A DNA stretch of 64,000 bases from UBA1444 sp964521625 (GCA_964521625.1 CAZFSM010000004.1:120477-184476); one strand, 5' to 3'. Positions 25,953-35,062 are shown, numbered from the stretch's first letter. Translations and numbers: made by a program. Notes: generated from the letters alone by a model not told the origin.

Positions 25953-28900
25953 TTACTCAATAATGTCTTCATCTGCATCTAGCACGTCCAAACTCGGCGC
26001 ATCCAGATCCAGATCATCGACTTCGTCAAGCAAGTCGCGTACATTAATTTTCTTTTCCTTGGCTTTGACTTTCTTGACACTTTTCCGAGCTCGCTGTTCG
26101 GCATCATCTTCGACTTTCGGCGAAGCACTAAGATCGATCTCAGACATGCCAGTCAGGATATCTTCGTCTGCTTCTTCCTCATCTTCCAAAAAGTCTTTCA
26201 CCGCATCAACATTGGTTTCGGCAGATTTTTCGTTAAACCGTGACGGTTTCCGTTCGCGCGGAACCGGTTGGTAACGAGATTCTCCACCAATTGGCAAATC
26301 CAGTTCCTTGGCTGTTTCATGAACGTCATCGTCAGAATCGCGAATCAGAATTGCTTTGCCATCTTCAGAGCGGACTTCAACATCCAGACCGATACTCTGC
26401 AGCTCTTTCATCAGAACCTTAAACGATTCTGGAATACCTGGTTCTGGGATGTTTTCGCCTTTGACAATCGCCTCATAGGTTTTTACCCGACCAACAATAT
26501 CATCTGATTTCACTGTAAGTAATTCCTGGAGCGTATAGGCAGCGCCATAAGCTTCCAGCGCCCACACTTCCATTTCGCCGAAACGCTGTCCGCCGAACTG
26601 GGCTTTACCGCCGAGCGGTTGTTGGGTAACCAGCGAATACGGTCCTGTGGAACGTGCATGGATCTTGTCATCGACCAAATGGTGAAGTTTAAGCATATAT
26701 ACATAGCCGACCGTAACCGGGTTATCAAACTCCAGACCAGTCCTGCCATCACGCAGTTTTGTTTTTCCGTCTGCCGGCAGTTGGGCTAATTTCAGAGTAC
26801 GGATTACTTCCTCTTCGGTTGCGCCATCAAAAACCGGGGTTGCAATATGAATTCCGCAATCGCCATAGGCATTGGGCCAGATATGCGAATTCCGTTGCAT
26901 CTCCCGAGCTTCTTCGACACCGTCAGGCTTTGGCAGTCCCCAGCGACTCACATCGTAGCCGGCCTCGCGAAGTCTTGCTTCGACGTTGGGATCTTTGTGC
27001 GCAATTTGGAGACCGAGTGCAGAGATAGCCCAACCCAAATGGGTTTCCAGCACCTGTCCTATGTTCATACGCGAAGGAACGCCCAGTGGATTCAATACGA
27101 TCTGGACCGGTGTGCCATCAGGCAGAAAAGGCATATCTTCTTCGGCCATGATTCGCGACACAACACCTTTGTTACCGTGTCGGCCAGCCATCTTATCGCC
27201 TTCGGATATCTTGCGTTTCTGTGCAATATAAACACGGACCAGTTGATTGACACCAGGCATCAGTTCATCACCGTTTTCACGGGTGAACACCTTTACGTCA
27301 ACCACTTTGCCGGATTCACCATGCGGCACCCGCAAAGAAGTATCACGGACTTCACGGGCCTTTTCGCCGAAAATTGCCCTTAACAGTCGTTCTTCAGCCG
27401 TCAGTTCGGTTTCGCCCTTGGGAGTTACTTTGCCGACGAGAATATCTCCCGGTCGAACTTCAGCGCCAACCCGAATGATACCGCGGTCATCAAGATCACC
27501 CAACGCCTCTTCCGCCACATTGGGAATGTCGCGGGTAATTTCTTCCGGCCCCAGTTTGGTATCACGAGAATCACATTCATACTCTTCCACATGAATAGAA
27601 GTAAATACGTCTTCTTTGACGATTTTTTCGCTGAGCAGAATCGCGTCCTCGTAGTTGTAACCTTCCCAAGGCATGAACGCAACCAGAATATTGCGGCCTA
27701 ACGCTAGTTCACCGCGGTCCGTCGAAGGACCGTCGGCCAACACCTGTCCTTTTTCAATGACTTCACCCTTGTAAACCAGTGGGCGTTGATTGATACAAGT
27801 TCCCTGGTTCGAGCGCAGATATTTCAGCAGTTTGTATTTGTCAACGCCAGCGCTTTCTCCTTCGCGCCGCACAACAATCTCGGTTGCAGTAGCTCGTTCT
27901 ACTACGCCAGCCGATTTGGCCAGTACCACAACTCCAGAATCACGCGCTGCTTTTGCCTCCATACCGGTTCCGACCAGCGGAGCCTGTGGGCGCAGCAGTG
28001 GAACAGCCTGACGTTGCATATTGGCGCCCATCAGAGCCCGATTGGCATCATCGTTTTCCAGAAAGGGAATCATCGCGGTGGCAATAGAAACCACCTGTTT
28101 AGGCGAAACGTCCATGTAGTCAACTTCTGTTGCCGGCACTTCTAAAATATGATCCCGATAGCGGACACTAACGCTTTCCTCAGCAAACCAGCCATCTTTG
28201 TTCAGCTTTTCATTTGCCTGTGCGATGACAACTTCGTCTTCTTCATCAGCCGTCTGGTAATGCACATCTTCAGTTACCCGAAGATTTTTCTTGTCCACTT
28301 TGCGGTATGGCGTTTCAATAAAACCGAATTGATTTACGCGACCGAAGGTAGAAAGCGAACCGATCAATCCGATGTTCGGACCTTCCGGCGTCTCAATCGG
28401 ACACATACGGCCATAGTGGGAATGGTGAACGTCACGCACTTCAAAACCAGCCCGTTCGCGGCTAAGTCCGCCAGGGCCGAGTGCGCTGAGACGTCGCTTG
28501 TGAGTCAACTCCGCCAAAGGATTGGTCTGATCCATGAACTGGGACAGCTGGCTGGAACCAAAAAACTCCTTGATCGCAGCGACAACCGGCCTGATATTGA
28601 TCAGCGCCTGTGGCGTGATTACATCCACATCCTGGATCGTCATACGCTCACGCACAACCCGTTCCATTCTCGCTAACCCGATGCGGAACTGGTTTTGCAA
28701 CAATTCGCCGACGGAACGCAGGCGCCGATTGCCGAGGTGGTCGATGTCGTCTTTAGTGCCGAAACCTTCCGCCAAGTTCAGCAAATAGCTGATGGAGGCA
28801 ATAATGTCGGCTTTGGTGACCGTCCGGCGGCTATAATCCGACGGAGTAGGCGTGCACAACATTTTTTCCGGTTTCTGATCTTCATGTACGCGGGCATAAA

Positions 28901-29924
28901 CTTCAACCAGGCCTTCGCCCAGCACTTCTTCACTAAAAACGCCGCTTTTTTCGATACGGTCAAGGATATCTTCGTCGATTTTAACCAGGCTATCGTGCGC
29001 ATCGCGAGCCGCCACAATAATTTCGCCAGTGCTGCGGTCAACAATATCCTGGTCGAGGAAGACACCCTGCAACCGACGACGCCAGCCAATTTTTTTGGTC
29101 AATTTATAACGACCGACTGTTGCCAGATCATACCGTTTGGAGTCGAAAAACAACGACTCAACCAACTGAGCCGCATTTTCGATTGTAGCCGGTTCACCGG
29201 GACGAAGTCGCTTGTAGATTTCGAGCAATGCGGTATCCCTGTCATTGGAGTCGTCTTTGCCGCCTTCCAACGTAGCGCGGATCCGCGGATTGTCATTAAA
29301 CAAGGCCAAAATTGTTTCGTTTGATTCCCAACCCAAGGCGCGAATCAAAACGGTAGCTGGCAGTTTACGGGTTCGGTCGACACGTACGGCAACCACATCA
29401 TTTGAATCGGTTTCCAGTTCGAGCCAGGCGCCGCGATTGGGAATAATAGTTGAAAAATAGAGCTCCTTGCCGTTGGCGTCCAACTGGATGTCATAATATA
29501 CACCGGGTGAACGGACCAATTGGCTTACAATGACGCGTTCCGCGCCATTGATGATAAACGTCCCGTTATCGGTCATCAACGGGAAATCACCCATGAATAC
29601 GTTTTGTTCCTTGATCTCGCCGGTTTCACGGTTCACCAGGCGCACCTTTACATTTAAAGGTGCTGCATAAGTTACATCGCGTTCCTTGCATTCTTCCACA
29701 TCATACTTGGACTCGCCCAGACGAAAATCATCAAAGGACAGCACCAGATTACCAGTAAAGTCCTGGATTGGTGAAATATCCCGGAAAATTTCCGTCAGGC
29801 CTGTTTGGAGAAACCACTGATAGGACTTTTTCTGGATTTCGATCAAATTGGGCATATCCAATACTTCATCGATCTTGGCGTAACTATAGCGTGTCCGTTT
29901 TCCTACCTGTACGGGATTGAACAT
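25953..29924 (-). CDS. rpoB: DNA-directed RNA polymerase subunit beta
   Basis: Beta subunit of RNA polymerase, 1323 residues against about 1190 in Bacillus. The rifampicin-site region is intact (GSSQLSQFMDQTNPLAELTHKRR split into its usual clusters), as are the active-site lysine block and the C-terminal clamp contacts. The excess is a tail of about 114 residues (about 1210-1323, 25953-26297), rich in Asp and Glu with one Lys-rich patch (RKSVKKVKAKEKK). A terminator/attenuator lies upstream after rplL. Confidence 0.97.
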   Translation of the reverse strand: MFNPVQVGKRTRYSYAKIDEVLDMPNLIEIQKKSYQWFLQTGLTEIFRDISPIQDFTGNLVLSFDDFRLGESKYDVEECKERDVTYAAPLNVKVRLVNRETGEIKEQNVFMGDFPLMTDNGTFIINGAERVIVSQLVRSPGVYYDIQLDANGKELYFSTIIPNRGAWLELETDSNDVVAVRVDRTRKLPATVLIRALGWESNETILALFNDNPRIRATLEGGKDDSNDRDTALLEIYKRLRPGEPATIENAAQLVESLFFDSKRYDLATVGRYKLTKKIGWRRRLQGVFLDQDIVDRSTGEIIVAARDAHDSLVKIDEDILDRIEKSGVFSEEVLGEGLVEVYARVHEDQKPEKMLCTPTPSDYSRRTVTKADIIASISYLLNLAEGFGTKDDIDHLGNRRLRSVGELLQNQFRIGLARMERVVRERMTIQDVDVITPQALINIRPVVAAIKEFFGSSQLSQFMDQTNPLAELTHKRRLSALGPGGLSRERAGFEVRDVHHSHYGRMCPIETPEGPNIGLIGSLSTFGRVNQFGFIETPYRKVDKKNLRVTEDVHYQTADEEDEVVIAQANEKLNKDGWFAEESVSVRYRDHILEVPATEVDYMDVSPKQVVSIATAMIPFLENDDANRALMGANMQRQAVPLLRPQAPLVGTGMEAKAARDSGVVVLAKSAGVVERATATEIVVRREGESAGVDKYKLLKYLRSNQGTCINQRPLVYKGEVIEKGQVLADGPSTDRGELALGRNILVAFMPWEGYNYEDAILLSEKIVKEDVFTSIHVEEYECDSRDTKLGPEEITRDIPNVAEEALGDLDDRGIIRVGAEVRPGDILVGKVTPKGETELTAEERLLRAIFGEKAREVRDTSLRVPHGESGKVVDVKVFTRENGDELMPGVNQLVRVYIAQKRKISEGDKMAGRHGNKGVVSRIMAEEDMPFLPDGTPVQIVLNPLGVPSRMNIGQVLETHLGWAISALGLQIAHKDPNVEARLREAGYDVSRWGLPKPDGVEEAREMQRNSHIWPNAYGDCGIHIATPVFDGATEEEVIRTLKLAQLPADGKTKLRDGRTGLEFDNPVTVGYVYMLKLHHLVDDKIHARSTGPYSLVTQQPLGGKAQFGGQRFGEMEVWALEAYGAAYTLQELLTVKSDDIVGRVKTYEAIVKGENIPEPGIPESFKVLMKELQSIGLDVEVRSEDGKAILIRDSDDDVHETAKELDLPIGGESRYQPVPRERKPSRFNEKSAETNVDAVKDFLEDEEEADEDILTGMSEIDLSASPKVEDDAEQRARKSVKKVKAKEKKINVRDLLDEVDDLDLDAPSLDVLDADEDIIE

Positions 29925-29969
29925 TCAGACCCCCACCTCCACTGTTGAAACAAAATCGTATTGTAAAGC

Positions 29970-30010
29970 AAAAACAAGCAAGGCTCTCCGATTTAAGGAA
30001 GACCTTGCTT
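29970..30010 (-). terminator. Terminator/attenuator between rplL and rpoB
   Basis: On the minus strand AAGCAAGG pairs with CCTTGCTT and the stem extends to about 13 of 14 pairs with a 7-base loop, followed by GTTTTTGC. This is the well-known position for partial termination that keeps L7/L12 in excess over polymerase. rpoB starts 46 bases later with no clear promoter in between. Confidence 0.85.
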
Positions 30011-30155
30011 TTTCATAACATAACCGTGCTCTTCATCCCCTCAAACAGAGTACTACCGCATTTTAGGATGATATCACACACATGTCAAATTGTCAACAAT
30101 AAGCGGTGATAAAAAACAGGTGGGCACGAAATATTCGGCCCACCTGTCGTCGAAA

Positions 30156-30527
30156 TTATTTAATATCGACAGTGGCTCCAGCTTCAACCAATTTAGCTTT
30201 AACTGCATCGGCATCAGCTTTCGAGATTTTTTCTTTGACAGGCTTCGGTGCGCCGTCAACCAGGTCTTTCGCTTCCTTCAGACCGAGACCGGTAAGCTCG
30301 CGAACAACTTTGATGACATTGATCTTGGCTGCGCCGGCCGCGGTCAGGATGACGTCAAATTCGGTTTGTTCTTCAGCAACAGGAGCAGCAGCAGCAGCAA
30401 CCGGAGCAGCAGCAGCCATCGGGGCCGACGCGGATACGCCAAATTTTTCTTCCAGAGCTTTTACCAGTTCGGACAGTTCGAGTACGGTCATTTTTTCAAT
30501 GGCTTCCATGATTTGTTCTTTATTCAT
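30156..30527 (-). CDS. rplL: 50S ribosomal protein L7/L12
   Basis: Stalk protein that recruits translation GTPases. The 123 residues have the N-terminal dimer domain (MNKEQIMEAIEKMTVLELSE), an Ala-rich hinge at about residues 37-52 and the C-terminal domain with KINVIKVVRELTGLGLKEAK. It lies 38 bases after rplJ and before the attenuating terminator. Confidence 0.97.
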   Translation of the reverse strand: MNKEQIMEAIEKMTVLELSELVKALEEKFGVSASAPMAAAAPVAAAAAPVAEEQTEFDVILTAAGAAKINVIKVVRELTGLGLKEAKDLVDGAPKPVKEKISKADADAVKAKLVEAGATVDIK

Positions 30528-30565
30528 GTTTCATTCCTCCAAAAATATAATATTTTCTTTTTGAA

Positions 30566-31090
30566 CTAGGCGGATTCTTTCTGTTGGCGCACTGCGTCAA
30601 GCGCGTAAACCAAGTTGCGGATATTACCCTGCAATACCGTGACAAAACCAGTGATTGGCGACTGCATGCTGCCAAGCAAGCGAGCCAGTAATACTTCGCG
30701 GGACGGCAGATTGGCCAGCGATTTAACGCCTTCAGCGTCAATCACTTTCCCTTCGACAAGACCGCCTTTGATTTCCATAATCCGATACTCTTTAATGAAC
30801 TCAGAAATCAGTTTTGCCGCAACTACGGGATCCTTGTCTGAGGAAACCATTGCCAGCGGGCCTTTCAGATAGCCGTCCAATCCTTCGATTCCAGCTTCCT
30901 TGGCCGCAATACTCGCCATATTGTTTTTGATTACCGAGTACTCAACACCCGCTTCGCGCATTTTACGTCGCAATTTGGTATCCTGAGCAACCTTAATGCC
31001 ACGATAATCTGTCAATACAACGCCTTTGGCACTCACCATTGTTTTTTTCAGTTCAGCGATCATCGCCACTTTTTCCGGGCGGATTACCAT
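30566..31090 (-). CDS. rplJ: 50S ribosomal protein L10
   Basis: Anchors L7/L12 dimers on the ribosome and represses its own operon by binding the leader. From the ATG at 31090 (MVIRPEKVAMIAELKKTM, AAGGAGGTGG upstream) it is 174 residues. Blocks VVLTDYRGIKVAQDTKLRRK and KGPLAMVSSDKDPVVAAK are typical. An extra ten residues to 31120 would cross the ribosome site. A leader element precedes it. Confidence 0.96.
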   Translation of the reverse strand: MVIRPEKVAMIAELKKTMVSAKGVVLTDYRGIKVAQDTKLRRKMREAGVEYSVIKNNMASIAAKEAGIEGLDGYLKGPLAMVSSDKDPVVAAKLISEFIKEYRIMEIKGGLVEGKVIDAEGVKSLANLPSREVLLARLLGSMQSPITGFVTVLQGNIRNLVYALDAVRQQKESA

Positions 31091-31120
31091 ATATAGTCCA
31101 CCTCCTTCCAAAAATATCAC

Positions 31121-31255
31121 AAAAAGGTCTCACAGCGCCAAGCACCGGAGACCTCATGACAAATATCACGATTCTGTCGCTCCGGCCTCGGCGGGCGCAT
31201 CGGGTTCCGATGCTTATACCAGTTTAAGGTACCTGCTGTCTGCAGCCAATCTATT
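31121..31255 (-). ncRNA. Ribosomal protein L10 leader (rplJL autoregulatory element)
   Basis: The 184-base gap between rplA and rplJ contains, on the minus strand, a conserved-looking region (GGTACCTTAAACTGG and neighbouring stems) and then a terminator hairpin: GAGGTCTC pairs with GTGAGACCT and is followed by TTTTTGTG. This is the architecture of Firmicute L10 leaders, where L10(L12)4 binding changes read-through into rplJ. Exact boundaries are approximate. Confidence 0.8.
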
Positions 31256-31274
31256 CAATTGAGTCAGTCAAAAA

Positions 31275-31982
31275 TTAAGCTTCTTTTTTCGCTGCCAGTT
31301 TGAGTGTGTTTACAGGAACGCCCGGGCTCATGGTCGAGCTCAGAGTGATGTTCCGGACATAGGTCCCTTTGGCGGCAGATGGTTTGGCTTTGATCAGCGT
31401 CTCAATCAGAGTGAAATAGTTTTGCAACAATTTCTCCGCTTCAAAAGACATCCGTCCCAGCGGTGCATGAATGTTACCGGCCTTATCGGTACGATACTCA
31501 ATCTTACCAGCCTTGATTTCATTCAGCGCACGGGCAACATCCATGGTGACGGTACCAACCTTGGGATTTGGCATCAAGCCTTTAGGACCGAGGATTTTAC
31601 CCAGTCGACCAACAGTACCCATCATATCAGGCGTTGCGACTGCGACATCAAAATCAGTCCAGCCACCCTGGATTTTTTCCACCATATCTTCGGCGCCGAC
31701 AAAGTCAGCTCCAGCCAGTTCCGCTTCTTTGGCCTTTTCGCCTTTAGCAAAGACAAGAACCCGCTTGGTTTTACCAGTGCCATTCGGCAATACAACTGCA
31801 CCGCGAACCTGTTGATCGGCATGCTTGGGATCAACACCCAATTTTACGGATACTTCCAATGTTGCATCGAACTTAAACGACGGCATCTTCTGAATCAGTA
31901 AAATTGCCTCTTCGGGATCATATGCTTTGTCAGCTTCAATCAATTTGGCTGACTCTTGATACTTCTTGCCGTGTTTGGCCAT
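31275..31982 (-). CDS. rplA: 50S ribosomal protein L1
   Basis: L1-stalk protein and repressor of the rplKA unit. The 235 residues contain the signature GTVGRLGKILGPKGLMPNPK and GTVTMDVARALNEIKAGKIE. Start is an ATG at 31982 behind AGGAGG. A GTGGGAGGG hairpin element lies directly upstream, possibly its own mRNA-binding site. Confidence 0.97.
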   Translation of the reverse strand: MAKHGKKYQESAKLIEADKAYDPEEAILLIQKMPSFKFDATLEVSVKLGVDPKHADQQVRGAVVLPNGTGKTKRVLVFAKGEKAKEAELAGADFVGAEDMVEKIQGGWTDFDVAVATPDMMGTVGRLGKILGPKGLMPNPKVGTVTMDVARALNEIKAGKIEYRTDKAGNIHAPLGRMSFEAEKLLQNYFTLIETLIKAKPSAAKGTYVRNITLSSTMSPGVPVNTLKLAAKKEA

Positions 31983-32005
31983 AAGCTTTTCCTCCTGCTG
32001 CTGTT

Positions 32006-32031
32006 GTGGTTATAACGGGAAACCCTCCCAC
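32006..32031 (-). promoter_or_regulatory. L1-operator-like element before rplA
   Basis: The minus strand reads GTGGGAGGG, a short loop containing TCCCG, then ACCAC, so both ends can pair. An almost identical arrangement occurs before rplK at 32497-32526. The pair of elements around the L11-L1 genes suggests sites where L1 binds its mRNA. The L1 role is inferred. Confidence 0.55.
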
Positions 32032-32043
32032 TGGCTGCGGCAA

Positions 32044-32469
32044 CTAATCGACGATGTCGATACCCATGCTGCGCGCCGTGCCTTCGACCATACGCATTGC
32101 CGACTCCACGTTGGCAGCATTCAGGTCAGGCATCTTTGACTCAGCAATCTCGCGGACTTTGTCGCGAGATACTTTCGCCACTTTTTTCTTGTTCGGTTCA
32201 CCAGAAGCAGTCTCGATCCCGGCCGCTTTCTTGAGCAGAATTGCTGCAGGCGGGGTCTTGGTGATAAAAGTGAAGGAACGGTCTTCAAAAACTGTGATTT
32301 CAACTGGAATGATCAAACCAACTTGTTTGGCAGTTCTTTCATTGAAATCCTTGACGAACGCCATGATATTGACACCAGCTTGTCCAAGGGCAGGACCAAC
32401 CGGAGGCGCCGGAGTAGCCTTCCCTGCCGGAACTTGCAGTTTTACAACTTTGATTATTTTTCTTGCCAT
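32044..32469 (-). CDS. rplK: 50S ribosomal protein L11
   Basis: GTPase-centre protein that binds 23S rRNA and is needed for RelA sensing. The 141 residues start MARKIIKVVKLQVPAGKATP at the ATG at 32469, directly behind AAGGAGGTG. The proline-rich PPVGPALGQAGVNIM and the C-terminal domain ending MGIDIVD are typical. An upstream extension to 32526 is unsupported. Confidence 0.97.
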   Translation of the reverse strand: MARKIIKVVKLQVPAGKATPAPPVGPALGQAGVNIMAFVKDFNERTAKQVGLIIPVEITVFEDRSFTFITKTPPAAILLKKAAGIETASGEPNKKKVAKVSRDKVREIAESKMPDLNAANVESAMRMVEGTARSMGIDIVD

Positions 32470-32496
32470 GTGTTCACACCTCCTTACGTGCAAAAT

Positions 32497-32526
32497 GTGG
32501 TATTGCGGGCCATACAGCCCTCCCAC
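32497..32526 (-). promoter_or_regulatory. L1-operator-like element before rplK
   Basis: The minus strand reads GTGGGAGGG, then GGCCCGC, then ACCAC, matching the element before rplA. Just upstream (32528-32546) GACTCCG and CGGAGTC form a perfect 7-bp hairpin. In other bacteria the mRNA leader of rplKA is the regulatory target of L1; that assignment here is an inference from position and similarity. Confidence 0.55.
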
Positions 32527-32556
32527 CGACTCCGACCGCCGGAGTCTGCGCAGTCT

Positions 32557-33087
32557 CTATAATTTCTCCACTTGGGAAAAATCCAGTTCAACAGGAGTTT
32601 CACGGCCAAACATATTAACTAGGGCCCTGATCTTCCCTCGATCCATATAAACATCCGTTACCGTTGCCGTCCAATTTTCAAAAGCACCGGCTACAATACG
32701 GATTACTTCCTGCGGTTTCACGTCAATCTTCTGGCGAGGTTCTTCTACACCCATCGCCCGCAATATTGGCTTTAACTCAAGTGGACTCAACGGAATCGCC
32801 TTGCTGCCGGAACCAACAAATCCGGTCACACCAGGCGTGTTGCGCACCACATACCAAGTTCTGTCATTCACGATCATTTCGACCAGAACATAGCCAGGGA
32901 AAATCTTCTTTTTGGTGACTTTCCTCTTGCCATCCTTAATCTCCACTTCGTCTTCCATCGGCACCAGCACCTGAAAAATCTCCGTCTGCATACCCATGGA
33001 CTGAATCTTGCGCTCCAGATTTGCTTTTACCTTATTTTCATATCCGGAGTAAGTATGAATTACATACCATTGACGTTCTTCTTCCAT
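32557..33087 (-). CDS. nusG: Transcription termination/antitermination protein NusG
   Basis: Polymerase-associated factor coupling transcription to translation. The 176-residue protein has the N-terminal NGN domain (WYVIHTYSGYENKVKANLER, KIFPGYVLVEM) and a C-terminal KOW domain (GAFENWTATVTDVYMDRGKI). The ATG at 33087 is preferred; a TTG one codon earlier is in frame. It lies ten bases after secE. Confidence 0.97.
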   Translation of the reverse strand: MEEERQWYVIHTYSGYENKVKANLERKIQSMGMQTEIFQVLVPMEDEVEIKDGKRKVTKKKIFPGYVLVEMIVNDRTWYVVRNTPGVTGFVGSGSKAIPLSPLELKPILRAMGVEEPRQKIDVKPQEVIRIVAGAFENWTATVTDVYMDRGKIRALVNMFGRETPVELDFSQVEKL

Positions 33088-33097
33088 CAATGTGCCT

Positions 33098-33322
33098 CTA
33101 CCCTAACAAGAAAAGTTTGAGGATTTTTGCACAAATACCGTCGATAATCCAGATCAGTGTCGCAGCGAAAAAAACCGACACCAACACAACTATCGTATTA
33201 GCCGTCAGTTCTTTTTTATTGGGCCACGAAACCTTCTTCAGCTCAGACTTAACTTCACGCAGGAACCGCGTAAGCTTCGCCAGTCGGCTTCGACTTTGCA
33301 CCGCTACTTCCTGAACTGCCAT
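33098..33322 (-). CDS. secE: Preprotein translocase subunit SecE
   Basis: Essential clamp of the SecY channel. The 74-residue single-span form has the amphipathic helix with VKSELKKVSWPNKKEL and one membrane segment (IVVLVSVFFAATLIWIIDGI). It lies between tRNA-Trp and nusG in one transcription unit with rpmG. Confidence 0.96.
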   Translation of the reverse strand: MAVQEVAVQSRSRLAKLTRFLREVKSELKKVSWPNKKELTANTIVVLVSVFFAATLIWIIDGICAKILKLFLLG

Positions 33323-33370
33323 ATCGTCACATCCTATTTATTCGATCGCGATCGAAAATTTATTGAAAGA

Positions 33371-33446
33371 TGGCAGGGGCGGCAGGACTTGAACCCGCAA
33401 CCAACGGTTTTGGAGACCGCTACTCTACCAATTGAGCTACACCCCT
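33371..33446 (-). tRNA. tRNA-Trp (CCA)
   Basis: 76 bases including an encoded CCA. The acceptor AGGGGTG pairs with CGCCCCT, the anticodon loop is CTCCAAA (anticodon CCA), and the T arm contains GGTTCAAGTCC. It lies between rpmG and secE on the same strand, a common Firmicute placement. Confidence 0.97.
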
Positions 33447-33473
33447 GTTTGAGCTCACACCTCAAAGAAAGTG

Positions 33474-33623
33474 CTATTTCGTTTCTTTGTGTGCGGTGTG
33501 TTTCTTGCAAAACTTGCAATACTTGTTGAACTCCAAGCGATCTGGATCATTCTTTTTATTCTTATTGGTTTGATAGTTGCGTTGCTTACACTCCGTGCAA
33601 GCCAACGTGACTGCATTACGCAT
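33474..33623 (-). CDS. rpmG: 50S ribosomal protein L33 (zinc-binding type)
   Basis: Forty-nine residues translated from the ATG at 33623 (MRNAVTLACTECKQRNY) to a TAG at 33474. It has the zinc ligands Cys9, Cys12, Cys36 and Cys39 (ACTEC and YCKFC). An AAAGAGGTG ribosome site lies nine bases upstream. It is the first gene after a consensus promoter and is followed by tRNA-Trp and secE. Confidence 0.96.
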   Translation of the reverse strand: MRNAVTLACTECKQRNYQTNKNKKNDPDRLEFNKYCKFCKKHTAHKETK

Positions 33624-33676
33624 ACTGCACACCTCTTTAACCGAATTTACATATTAGTTCAAAATGCCGCTTTTAC

Positions 33677-33705
33677 AATCTATCATAATTGACATGCCCT
33701 GTCAA
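33677..33705 (-). promoter_or_regulatory. Promoter of the rpmG-trnW-secE-nusG-rplKA unit
   Basis: The minus strand has TTGACA, a 17-base spacer and TAGATT about 55 bases before the rpmG start. It follows the terminator of the second tuf gene, which makes it the natural start of this operon. Confidence 0.82.
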
Positions 33706-33736
33706 TACACAGCAGCAACGATAGCTAGGTTGGCAA

Positions 33737-33776
33737 TAAATAAGCGAAGGGCGGCATTAGAGCCAGCCCTCCGCTG
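33737..33776 (-). terminator. Terminator after the second tuf
   Basis: On the minus strand AGCGGAGGGC and GCCCTTCGCT form a long stem with small mismatches, followed by TATTTATT. It is 27 bases after the tuf stop. Confidence 0.8.
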
Positions 33777-33802
33777 GAAACTCATCGGGCTACCAAATTA
33801 TT

Positions 33803-35005
33803 TTAGTCGTTGATCGCAGTAACAACGCCGGCGCCGACTGTGCGACCGCCTTCGCGGATCGCAAAACGCAATCCTTCTTCAATCGCGATCGTCGTGATCA
33901 GCTCAATATCCATCTGAATGTTGTCGCCAGGCATTACCATCTCGGTGCCTTCCGGCAGATGAGCTATGCCCGTCACATCGGTGGTCCGGAAGTAGAATTG
34001 CGGCCGGTATCCGTTAAAGAACGGGGTATGGCGTCCGCCTTCTTCTTTCGTCAGGATGTATACTTCGCCTTTGAACTTCGTGTGCGGTTTGATCGATGCC
34101 GGTTTCGCCAACACTTGGCCCCGCTCCACGTCTTTACGTTCTACACCGCGAAGCAAGGCGCCGATGTTGTCGCCTGCCATCGCCTGGTCAAGCAGTTTCC
34201 GGAACATTTCCACGCCCGTGCACACCGTCGAACGCGGTTTTTCCGTCAAGCCAACGATCTCTATCGTGTCGCCCACTTTGACTACGCCACGCTCTACGCG
34301 TCCCGTTGCCACGGTGCCGCGGCCAGTGATCGTGAATACGTCTTCGACCGGCATCAGGAAGGGTTTGTCTACAGCGCGCTCCGGCGTCGGAATGTAGCCG
34401 TCGACTTGCGCCATCAGTTCATGTACCTTGCCGCACCATTGGCATTCTTTCTTGCCGCAACCGCACTCGAGCATTTTCAGCGCCGAGCCGGACACGAAAG
34501 GAATTTCATCGCCGGGGAAACTGTACATCGTGAGCAGTTCCCGCACTTCCATTTCGACCAGTTCCATCAGTTCCTGATCGTCAACCATATCCGCTTTATT
34601 CAGGAATACAACCATTGCTGGTACGCCGACTTGGCGCGACAGCAGAATGTGTTCCCGTGTTTGCGGCATCGGGCCGTCTGCTGCGCTTACGACCAGAATC
34701 GCTCCGTCCATCTGCGCGGCGCCGGTAATCATGTTCTTGACATAGTCGGCGTGACCCGGGCAGTCCACGTGTGCATAGTGACGGTTTACTGTTTCGTATT
34801 CAACGTGCGCCGTGTTGATTGTGATCCCACGCGCCCGCTCTTCCGGCGCCTTGTCGATCATATCGTACGCTACATAATCCGCGCCGCCCGATTTTGCAAG
34901 CACCATCGTGATTGCAGCTGTCAACGACGTCTTACCATGGTCGACGTGACCAATTGTGCCAATATTTACGTGCGGTTTTGTCCTCTCAAACTTCTTCTTG
35001 CCCAT
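33803..35005 (-). CDS. tuf: Elongation factor Tu, copy 2 (tRNA-linked, tufB position)
   Basis: Same 400-residue protein as copy 1, with the same G motifs and the same cysteine cluster at 181, 183, 188 and 191. The near-identity runs from the ATG to the last sense codon and then stops: 5' flanks differ within three bases of the start, the stop is TAA instead of TAG, and 3' flanks are unrelated. That pattern suggests gene conversion between the copies. It is expressed from its own promoter behind five tRNA genes. Confidence 0.97.
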   Translation of the reverse strand: MGKKKFERTKPHVNIGTIGHVDHGKTSLTAAITMVLAKSGGADYVAYDMIDKAPEERARGITINTAHVEYETVNRHYAHVDCPGHADYVKNMITGAAQMDGAILVVSAADGPMPQTREHILLSRQVGVPAMVVFLNKADMVDDQELMELVEMEVRELLTMYSFPGDEIPFVSGSALKMLECGCGKKECQWCGKVHELMAQVDGYIPTPERAVDKPFLMPVEDVFTITGRGTVATGRVERGVVKVGDTIEIVGLTEKPRSTVCTGVEMFRKLLDQAMAGDNIGALLRGVERKDVERGQVLAKPASIKPHTKFKGEVYILTKEEGGRHTPFFNGYRPQFYFRTTDVTGIAHLPEGTEMVMPGDNIQMDIELITTIAIEEGLRFAIREGGRTVGAGVVTAIND

Positions 35006-35062
35006 TTCAGTTAATATCCCCCTTCGAAACTGTTGATTTTAGCTTGGGACACTTATGAAGAT

